DNA from: Isoptericola sediminis
GTDB taxonomy: Bacteria > Actinomycetota > Actinomycetes > Actinomycetales > Cellulomonadaceae
Assembly (NCBI RefSeq): GCF_013085345.1
Contig: NZ_JABFAJ010000024.1
Coordinates: 186,001 to 250,000 of the forward strand
Length of the DNA stretch: 64,000 bases
Direction: 5' to 3'
Under the pieces are notes generated by a model. That model made no database searches. It was not told where the DNA came from and was given only the letters and a program-made list of their open reading frames with translations. Below are positions 58,273 through 64,000 of this stretch, in pieces. The position numbers were made by a program, and so were the translations under genes. The stretch's first letter is position 1. Each line of letters starts with the position of its first letter.

Positions 58273-59637
58273 ATGAGCACCGCCGTCGACGTCGTCGCGC
58301 CCGGGACCGACCCCCAGGGCCTGGACCGGTTCCGGGAGCTGGAGGCCCGGCAGCAGCCGGTGTGGCCGGACGCCGACGCCCTGGACGCCGCCGCCGCCCG
58401 CCTGGCGGTCGCGGCGCCCCTCGTGGTGCCCGCCGAGGCCGACACGCTCACCGAACGCCTCGCCGCGGCCGGCCGCGGCGAGGCGTTCCTGCTGCAGGGG
58501 GGCGACTGCGCCGAGACCTTCGCGGACGCGAACGCCACCCGCATCCGCAACAAGGTGCGCACCATCCTGCAGATGGCCGTCGTCCTCACCCACGGGGCGA
58601 GCACCCCCGTGGTGAAGATGGGCCGGCTCGCCGGCCAGTACGCCAAGCCGCGCTCGGCGGACACCGAGACGCGCGACGGCGTCACCCTGCCGTGCTACCG
58701 CGGGGACATGGTCAACGGTCACGCGTTCACCCCCGCGTCGCGGATCCCGGACCCCGCCCGCCTCGAGCAGGCGTACCGGATCTCCGCCGCGACGGCCAAC
58801 GTGGTGCGCGCCTTCACCCAGGGCGGGTACGCCGACCTGCGGCGCGTGCACGAGTGGAACCGCGGCTTCATGGAGAACCCCGCCTACGCGCGCTACGAGC
58901 GCACCGCCACGGAGATCGACCGGGCGATCCGCTTCATGGACGCCTGCGGGGCCGACTTCGACGCCCTGCGCACCGTCGAGTTCTTCCTCAGCCACGAGGC
59001 GCTCATCCTCGACTACGAGCGCGCCCTGACCCGGGTCGACCCCCGGTCCGGCCGTGCCTACGACACCAGCGCGCACTTCCTGTGGATCGGCGAGCGCACC
59101 CGGCAGCTCGACGGCGCGCACGTCGAGTTCCTCTCGCACGTCGCCAACCCGGTCGGGGTCAAGCTCGGCCCGACCACGACGGCGGACGACGCGATCGCGC
59201 TGGCCGCCCGGCTCAACCCCGACAACACCCCGGGGCGCCTGACGTTCATCACGCGCATGGGCGCCGGCACGGTGCGCGACGTGCTGCCCGACGTCGTGCG
59301 GGGCGTGACCGACGCCGGTCTGGCCGTGACGTGGGTGACCGACCCGATGCACGGCAACACCATCACCTCCGAGAGCGGCTTCAAGACGCGCCGGTTCACC
59401 GACGTGCTCGACGAGGTGACCGGGTTCTTCGCGGTGCACCGCGAGCTCGGCACGGTCCCCGGCGGCCTGCACATGGAGCTCACCGGGGACGACGTCACCG
59501 AGGTGCTCGGCGGCAGCGAGGAGATCTCCGACGCCGGGCTGGCCGAGCGCTACGAGACGCTCGTCGACCCGCGGCTCAACCACCAGCAGTCGCTCGAGAC
59601 CGCCTTCCAGGTCGCGGAGATGCTCACCAGACGGTGA
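58273..59637 (+). CDS. aroG: Class II 3-deoxy-7-phosphoheptulonate synthase
   Basis: A 454-residue class II DAHP synthase. Signatures: L-L-Q-G-G-D-C-A-E near residue 78, G-R-L-A-G-Q-Y-A-K-P-R, G-H-A-F-T-P-A-S-R-I-P-D-P, H-V-A-N-P-V-G-V-K-L-G-P and D-P-M-H-G-N. It makes DAHP from phosphoenolpyruvate and erythrose-4-phosphate, the first step of the shikimate pathway. The mycobacterial enzyme is regulated by aromatic amino acids and by chorismate mutase. Its last 14 bp overlap the convergent kinase gene. Confidence 0.95.
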   Translation: MSTAVDVVAPGTDPQGLDRFRELEARQQPVWPDADALDAAAARLAVAAPLVVPAEADTLTERLAAAGRGEAFLLQGGDCAETFADANATRIRNKVRTILQMAVVLTHGASTPVVKMGRLAGQYAKPRSADTETRDGVTLPCYRGDMVNGHAFTPASRIPDPARLEQAYRISAATANVVRAFTQGGYADLRRVHEWNRGFMENPAYARYERTATEIDRAIRFMDACGADFDALRTVEFFLSHEALILDYERALTRVDPRSGRAYDTSAHFLWIGERTRQLDGAHVEFLSHVANPVGVKLGPTTTADDAIALAARLNPDNTPGRLTFITRMGAGTVRDVLPDVVRGVTDAGLAVTWVTDPMHGNTITSESGFKTRRFTDVLDEVTGFFAVHRELGTVPGGLHMELTGDDVTEVLGGSEEISDAGLAERYETLVDPRLNHQQSLETAFQVAEMLTRR

Positions 59638-61660
59638 TCGTCACCGTCGAGCCGGACGGTGCGTCGCCGGTGGGGTCCTGGTCGCGGACCTCGTCGCTGA
59701 ACGCGGGCAGCCAGCCGCCCAGGAGCCCGTCCACCTCGACCTCGAACCCGGCCTCCTCGAGGGCCGTGGTCGCCTCGCCGGTCGTCATCCCGATCACGTC
59801 GGGCACGGCGACCTGCGGCGGGCCCGACGACAGCGTCAGGGTGACGGTGTCCGTCCGGGACGCCGTCTCGCCCTGCTCGGGGTCCTGGCGCAGCACCGTC
59901 CCCTCGGCGACCTCCGCCGACGGCTCCGGGTCGGCATAGGCGGTCCGCAGGCCGAACCCGGCCAGGGCCTCCTCCGCCTCGGCGCCGGTCCGGCCGACCA
60001 CCTGGGGGACCGTCACGGGAGCCGGTCCGTCCGAGACGGTGAGCGTCACGACCGTGTCGTGCCGCTGCTCGGACCCCTCGGGCACGGAGACGGCCAGGAC
60101 CCGGCCCTTCGGCGCGCTGTCGTCGTAGGCGCCCTCGATCTCGGTGGTGAAGCCCGTGTCCTCCAGCGCCGACCGGGCGTCCTGACGATCGGCACCCACC
60201 AGGTTCTCCGGCACCGTCAGCATGCGGACCCCGAGGGAGACGACCAGCGTCACGGCCCCGTCCTGACGGACGCGGTCGCCGGCCGCGGGGTCGGTCGAGA
60301 CCACGTCCCCGGCGGGGACCTCGTCGTGGTGGCGTTCCTGGACGGTGGCGTCCAGGCCCCGCGTGGACAGCTCGGTGCGCGCGTCCTCGACGGCGACGCC
60401 CGTGAGCCCGGCCGGCACGGTCGTCCACGCGCCGGGGCCGGCGGCGAACCACCACCAGGCGCCGGCACCGAGGCTTCCGAGCAGGAGCAGCACCAGGAGC
60501 ACGGTGCGCAGGACGGCCCCGCGCCGGTCGGTGCGTCCGCCACCGGCCGACCCGGTGCTCGGCCCGGTGCTCGGCCCGGTGCTCGGCCCGGTGCGGACCG
60601 GGGCCGTCATCATGTGCGTCGGGGCCACCACGAGGTGCTCGGTCCGGTGGTCCGGCCCGGCGTCCTGGGTGAAGAGCGCGGCCGGGATCGCGTCGACGGC
60701 GTCCGAGGGGAGCGACGACGGCGGTTCGCCGTCCGGCCCGGTGGCGTCGTGCTCGTCGGCAGGTACCGGCAGCACCGGCGGTTCCGCGCGCCGCGCGAGC
60801 GTCGCGTCGTCCAGCGTGGCGCGCACGGCGGCGACCGCGGCGCTCGCCGCCGCGGCGTCTACGGGCCGCTGCTGCGGGTCGCGCGTCGTGAAGGAGGCGA
60901 CGAGGCGGTCGAGCTCCGGCGGCAGCCAGGGCACGCGTTCCGACGGTGCCGGCAGGTCGTCGTGGACGTGGTGGTAGGCCACGCCGATCGCGGGCTCGCC
61001 GGGGTAGGGCACGGTGCCGGTGAGCATCTCGGAGAGCAGGACGCCGACGGCGAACACGTCGGTGGCGGGGCCGGACCCGCGGGACGCGATGACCTCCGGG
61101 GCCAGGTAGGCGACCGTGCCGAGGATGGTCCCGCTGGCGGTCGAGGTCACCTCCGTGACGGCGCGCGCCAGACCGAAGTCGGCGACCTTCACCGAGCCGT
61201 CGTGGCCCAGCAGGACGTTCTCGGGCTTGACGTCCCGGTGCACCAGTCCCACGCGGTGGGCCGCGGCGAGCGCGTCCAGCACCCGGGTGGTGACGTCCAG
61301 GGCACGGCCCACCGGCAGCGGTCCCTCCAGCAGCGCGGCGCGCAGGTTGCCGCCCTCGACGTACTCCATCGTCAGGTACGAGGTGTCGCCGTCGAGGCCC
61401 TGGTCGAAGACGGCGACGACGCCGGGGTGGGACAGCCGGGCCGAGGCACGCGCCTCGCGGCGGAAGCGCGAGACGAAGCTCGCGCCGTCGACGCCGTCGG
61501 CCAGGTGCGGGTGCATCACCTTGAGCGCGACCTCGCGTCCCAGACGCCGGTCGTGGGCCCGGTAGACGGTGGCCATCCCGCCGCGCGCGACGCGCGCGGC
61601 GATCTCGTACCGCCCGTCGACCAGGCGGCCGAGCAGGGGATCGGTCGTCGTGGAGGCCAC
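59624..61660 (-). CDS. pknL: Ser/Thr protein kinase with four PASTA domains
   Basis: A 678-residue transmembrane kinase. The kinase domain (about 15-280) has the glycine loop V-A-R-G-G-M-A-T-V, Lys in V-A-L-K-V-M, V-H-R-D-V-K-P-E-N-V and V-A-D-F-G-L-A. A linker contains three tandem T-G-P-S units. One helix (about 390-410) is followed by four PASTA repeats to the C-terminus, which bind cell-wall muropeptides in the family. The symbol rests on synteny with pknL; M. tuberculosis PknL lacks PASTA domains as I recall. The Rv2175c-type substrate gene is adjacent and divergent. Confidence 0.9.
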   Translation of the reverse strand: MASTTTDPLLGRLVDGRYEIAARVARGGMATVYRAHDRRLGREVALKVMHPHLADGVDGASFVSRFRREARASARLSHPGVVAVFDQGLDGDTSYLTMEYVEGGNLRAALLEGPLPVGRALDVTTRVLDALAAAHRVGLVHRDVKPENVLLGHDGSVKVADFGLARAVTEVTSTASGTILGTVAYLAPEVIASRGSGPATDVFAVGVLLSEMLTGTVPYPGEPAIGVAYHHVHDDLPAPSERVPWLPPELDRLVASFTTRDPQQRPVDAAAASAAVAAVRATLDDATLARRAEPPVLPVPADEHDATGPDGEPPSSLPSDAVDAIPAALFTQDAGPDHRTEHLVVAPTHMMTAPVRTGPSTGPSTGPSTGSAGGGRTDRRGAVLRTVLLVLLLLGSLGAGAWWWFAAGPGAWTTVPAGLTGVAVEDARTELSTRGLDATVQERHHDEVPAGDVVSTDPAAGDRVRQDGAVTLVVSLGVRMLTVPENLVGADRQDARSALEDTGFTTEIEGAYDDSAPKGRVLAVSVPEGSEQRHDTVVTLTVSDGPAPVTVPQVVGRTGAEAEEALAGFGLRTAYADPEPSAEVAEGTVLRQDPEQGETASRTDTVTLTLSSGPPQVAVPDVIGMTTGEATTALEEAGFEVEVDGLLGGWLPAFSDEVRDQDPTGDAPSGSTVTITVW
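60551..60594. repeat. 12-bp in-frame tandem repeat in the kinase linker
   Basis: CCCGGTGCTCGG occurs three times in a row from 60551, followed by 8 bp of a fourth copy. It encodes repeated S-T-G-P just before the transmembrane helix. Copy number may vary between strains without changing frame. Confidence 0.8.
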
Positions 61661-61701
61661 GGGCCGATCCTACGGGGCCTCGGCCGGGCGGGCGTGGAGG
61701 C

Positions 61702-61707
61702 TAGGCT
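61702..61707 (+). promoter_or_regulatory. -10 hexamer, leaderless start of Rv2175c-type gene
   Basis: TAGGCT ends 6 nt before GTG 61714. Confidence 0.55.
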
Positions 61708-61713
61708 GGCGCC

Positions 61714-62100
61714 GTGAGCGATGCACCTGAGCAGACCCCCCTGGACGACCTGGTCGGCGACTGGCTGACGCTGCCCGACCTCGCCGACGCGGTGGGGACC
61801 GACGTCAGCAAGGTGCGGGGCATGGTGTCGTCCCGCCACGTGATCGGGGTCAAGCGCGGGGAGCGGACCACCTTCCAGGTGCCGGCCGCGTTCGTCGTCG
61901 AGACGTCGGACGGCGGGGCGACGACGGTGCTCGAGACCCTGCGCGGGACGCTCATCCTGCTCGGGGACGCCGGGTACAGCGACGCCGAGGCCCTGCGGTG
62001 GCTCTTCACCGAGGACTCCACGCTCGGCACGACCCCGGTGGGCGCGTTGCGTGCCGGACGGCGCGCGCAGGTGCGCCGGCTGGCGCAGGCGCTCGGCTGA
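61714..62100 (+). CDS. Rv2175c-family DNA-binding protein
   Basis: A 128-residue winged-helix protein: W-L-T-L-P-D-L-A-D-A-V-G-T-D-V-S-K-V-R-G-M as the DNA-binding helices, then L-R-G-T-L-I-L-L-G-D-A-G-Y-S-D-A-E-A-L-R-W-L-F, and G-T-T-P-V-G-A-L near the end. The M. tuberculosis homologue is phosphorylated by PknL on an N-terminal Thr, which weakens DNA binding; here Thr8 (E-Q-T-P) is the only Thr in the N-terminal tail. It is divergent from the PASTA kinase, with 53 bp between them. Confidence 0.88.
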   Translation: MSDAPEQTPLDDLVGDWLTLPDLADAVGTDVSKVRGMVSSRHVIGVKRGERTTFQVPAAFVVETSDGGATTVLETLRGTLILLGDAGYSDAEALRWLFTEDSTLGTTPVGALRAGRRAQVRRLAQALG

Positions 62101-62107
62101 GAACCGG

Positions 62108-63217
62108 TCAGGCCCGCCGGTCGACGGCGACCCGGGCGAGGTCGGCGAGCACCTCGCGGCCGGGGGAGCTGAGGTCGGACGACGCGAGGCGCTCGAGCGC
62201 AGCGCTGGCGAGCTCGTCGATGAGGGCCTCGACGTCGTCGACCGCCCCCGAGGCCGTCATGGTGTCCCGCAGCGCGGAGACGTCCTCGGCGGAGAGCTCG
62301 GGGTCGCCCAGGTGCTTCGACAGCAGGGCCCGGGCCTCCTCGCCGCCGTCGGCCAGGGTCCGGGCCACCAGCACGGTGTGCTTGCCCTCGCGCAGGTCGT
62401 CGCCGGCCGGCTTGCCGGTCACCGCGGGGTCGCCGAACACGCCCAGCAGGTCGTCGCGGAGCTGGAAGGCCTCGCCGACGGGCAGCCCCACGGCGCTGAT
62501 CGCCTCGACGTCCTCCGCACCGGCACCGGCCAGCACCGCGCCGAGCGCCAGCGGACGCTCCACCGAGTAGCGCGCCGACTTCGAGCGCAGCACCGTGCGG
62601 GCGCGCTGCTCGTCGGCGACGGGGTCCAGGCCCCAGGGCTCGGCCTGCACCAGCACGTCGAGGTACTGGCCGACCACGACCTCGCTCGTCATGGTGTCGA
62701 ACAGGTCGCGGGCGGCGCGGGCGACCGTGGGCTCGACGGCGTCCAGCGCGGCGGCCGCCTCCCGGTGGCAGGCCACCAGGCACAGGTCGCCCAGCAGGAT
62801 CGCCACCGCCGTGCCGAACCGCTCGCCGTCGCCCGTCCAGGCGTTGTCGCCGTGCCGTGCGGCGAAGACGCGGTGGGCCGTGGGACGGCCGCGGCGGGTG
62901 TCGGAGGCGTCCATCACGTCGTCGTGCAGCAGCGCGGCGGCCTGGAACAGCTCGAGGGCGGCACCGATGCGGACGACGGCGTCACGGGTGGCGCCGGTCG
63001 GGGCGCCGCCGTGCGCGCGGAACGACCAGTAGCAGAAGGCCGCACGCAGGCGCTTGCCGCCGTCGAGCAGCGTGGAGACGTGCTCGGTCAGCGCCGCGGT
63101 CCCGGGGCCGATCTCCGCGACCTCCGCGCCCAGCCGGGCGAGGTGGGCACGCAGTGCCGTGTCGACGTCCGTGCGGAGGTTCTCGAGTTCGACCAGGGGG
63201 GTCGCGGCAGCAGGCAT
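62108..63217 (-). CDS. Polyprenyl diphosphate synthase
   Basis: A 369-residue trans-prenyltransferase. The first Asp-rich motif is L-L-H-D-D-V-M-D (DDxxD) and the second is L-R-D-D-L-L-G-V-F-G-D. Both bind Mg-diphosphate. It extends allylic diphosphates with isopentenyl diphosphate for menaquinone side chains, carotenoids or lipid carriers; chain length is not predictable by eye. It sits at the idsA2 position of mycobacteria. ATG 63217 is preferred over GTG 63223 since TAGGCT ends 6 nt before it. Confidence 0.9.
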   Translation of the reverse strand: MPAAATPLVELENLRTDVDTALRAHLARLGAEVAEIGPGTAALTEHVSTLLDGGKRLRAAFCYWSFRAHGGAPTGATRDAVVRIGAALELFQAAALLHDDVMDASDTRRGRPTAHRVFAARHGDNAWTGDGERFGTAVAILLGDLCLVACHREAAAALDAVEPTVARAARDLFDTMTSEVVVGQYLDVLVQAEPWGLDPVADEQRARTVLRSKSARYSVERPLALGAVLAGAGAEDVEAISAVGLPVGEAFQLRDDLLGVFGDPAVTGKPAGDDLREGKHTVLVARTLADGGEEARALLSKHLGDPELSAEDVSALRDTMTASGAVDDVEALIDELASAALERLASSDLSSPGREVLADLARVAVDRRA

Positions 63218-63223
63218 GGGCAC

Positions 63224-63229
63224 AGCCTA
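63224..63229 (-). promoter_or_regulatory. -10 hexamer, leaderless start of polyprenyl synthase
   Basis: TAGGCT on the minus strand ends 6 nt before ATG 63217. Confidence 0.55.
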
Positions 63230-63303
63230 AGCGTGCTGAGTAGTTTGGGCTGGCGATCGTGACCCGACCGTGTCCTGCGTGTCCCCGGGCCTTCGTCCGG
63301 TGG

Positions 63304-63891
63304 TCAGGAACCGTCGGTCGGCCCGTCGGCGGCCACCGTGCCGGACAACGACACCAGGCGCCGCTCGCCGTCGTCCAGCACGCCGATGAGGACGGTCTCG
63401 ACCGCCGCCTTCTTGGTGTCCCGCGTGCGGGTGAACACCGACCGCGCGGCGAGCCCGGAGGCCGGGACCTCGTCGGCCTCGGCGAAGCCGGCCTCGTCCA
63501 GCCGGCGCGCGTAGGACGCCATGACCTTGCGGGCGGACTGGTTCGTCGCCAGGTTGAGGGAGACCTCCACCAGTCCGTCCTCCGCCGGCAGCGCGGAGCT
63601 GGCGAGCACCGTCGCCTTCTTCGGGGCACCCAGCAGACCGGTGGGGAATCCCTGGGCGTAGTCACCGACGGCCGACGACGGGTCGAACGACGGCAGGGCG
63701 GTCGGGACGTCGGAGGGGCCGCCCGTGGGGTCGGGGCCCGACGCCGCCCCGTGGCCGTCGGCCGTGCCGCAGCCGCTCACGAGGCACGCCACGAGGGCGG
63801 CCGTCGCGACGGCACGCGCGGCGGGTCCCGGCGTGCGGTCGGCACGCGGGCGGCTGGTCGAGGACACGGGGACACCGTAGTAGGCGCTCAC
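63304..63891 (-). CDS. Secreted lipoprotein of unknown function
   Basis: A 195-residue protein. A basic N-terminus and hydrophobic segment (about 26-38) end in the lipobox V-S-G-C, so the mature lipoprotein begins near Cys41. A Pro/Ser-rich linker (45-70) leads to a globular domain with L-V-E-V-S-L-N-L-A-T-N-Q-S-A-R-K-V-M-A-S-Y-A-R-R-L-D-E-A-G-F. No known enzyme motif. GTG 63867 is a possible shorter start. Mycobacteria have a lipoprotein gene (lppM) near this position, but I cannot confirm homology. Confidence 0.7.
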   Translation of the reverse strand: MSAYYGVPVSSTSRPRADRTPGPAARAVATAALVACLVSGCGTADGHGAASGPDPTGGPSDVPTALPSFDPSSAVGDYAQGFPTGLLGAPKKATVLASSALPAEDGLVEVSLNLATNQSARKVMASYARRLDEAGFAEADEVPASGLAARSVFTRTRDTKKAAVETVLIGVLDDGERRLVSLSGTVAADGPTDGS

Positions 63892-64000
63892 CCCCAGCAG
63901 GGCCCGTCCCCAGGCCCGGCCGCGGGACGGGCCCGGGCGCGGCGGCCGGGTGCCGCGAGGCGGTGTGCTCGGCTCATGACGACCACCTGTGACCCCGCAC
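63892..64000. other. 3' end of the window
   Basis: The last 109 bp hold no feature I can support. Any gene here would continue beyond the window. Confidence 0.4.

Noticed and set aside
1-64000. Integrated element or genomic island
   Set aside because: No integrase, transposase, tRNA-associated direct repeats or composition shift was seen; gene order follows a conserved actinobacterial core.

Overview
The window is about 64 kb of very GC-rich (roughly 73%) chromosomal DNA from a high-GC Gram-positive bacterium. Gene content, codon use, an actinobacterial type I glutamine synthetase with a GlnE adenylyltransferase, split actinobacterial bc1-aa3 genes, a PASTA-kinase/Rv2175c pair and frequent leaderless starts all point to Actinomycetota. 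Protein sequences look like Micrococcales (Cellulomonadaceae/Promicromonosporaceae-like), but the genus cannot be fixed from this window. Much of the gene order matches, from memory, the Mycobacterium tuberculosis Rv2171-Rv2221 segment (glnE, glnA1, RDD, DUF4191, lipA, lipB, E2, pepA, HesB/ErpA, ctaC, qcrCAB, ctaE, trpD, Rv2191, fadD15, plsC, aroG, pknL, Rv2175c, idsA). It is therefore a conserved core block with accessory genes inserted, not a genomic island. I see no tRNA, rRNA, insertion sequence, prophage or CRISPR array.

Layout. 1-9.0 kb: the 3' end of glnE, a DUF808 membrane protein behind a possible 26-codon leader ORF, small enzymes, and a fatty-acid/electron-transfer module (TetR regulator, acyl-CoA dehydrogenase, etfBA and a translationally coupled b-type cytochrome), then a thioredoxin-like lipoprotein. 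9.0-13 kb: a P-type proton-ATPase-like pump, a HIT protein and an enoyl-CoA hydratase-like protein. 13-25 kb: glnA with a GlnR-type box, RDD and DUF4191 proteins, lipA and lipB, a divergent MarR/MMPL pair, a Gfo/Idh oxidoreductase, a membrane pseudokinase and a two-lipoyl-domain E2 acyltransferase (a client of LipA/LipB). 25-39.7 kb: pepA, small membrane proteins, pyrD, a divergent MocR/YczE pair, an aldo/keto reductase, a dipeptidase, nadA, an ErpA-type Fe-S carrier, and a cysteine-desulfurase-like protein coupled to TusA. 39.9-48.8 kb: the respiratory cluster, with ctaCDF facing ctaE-qcrCAB and sodA plus a 20-bp-periodic repeat region between them. 48.9-64 kb: an orphan receiver, trpD, an Lrp ligand-binding protein, an exonuclease/UvrC-like fusion, an acyl-CoA ligase, a ROK glucokinase, plsC, PPi-dependent phosphofructokinase, class II DAHP synthase, a PASTA Ser/Thr kinase, its likely DNA-binding partner, a polyprenyl diphosphate synthase and a lipoprotein.

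How the genes work together. LipB and LipA make the lipoyl groups carried by the E2. LipA, NadA, QcrA and probably the exonuclease/UvrC-like protein need Fe-S clusters, which fits the nearby ErpA. ctaCDEF and qcrCAB build the bc1-aa3 supercomplex. GlnE would modify the GlnA encoded here.

Points most worth a second look: (i) the cysteine desulfurase homologue at 38541-39704 keeps its cysteine loop but has lost the PLP lysine and several other PLP contacts; (ii) the etfBA-cytochrome b operon shares a likely TetR operator with the tetR gene; (iii) 20-bp periodic repeats in opposite orientations lie between the two halves of the respiratory cluster; (iv) a MarR-type palindrome lies across the mmpL start codon; (v) about 17 genes carry a TANNNT-like hexamer 6-8 nt before the start codon. 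No wholly new multi-gene system is evident.
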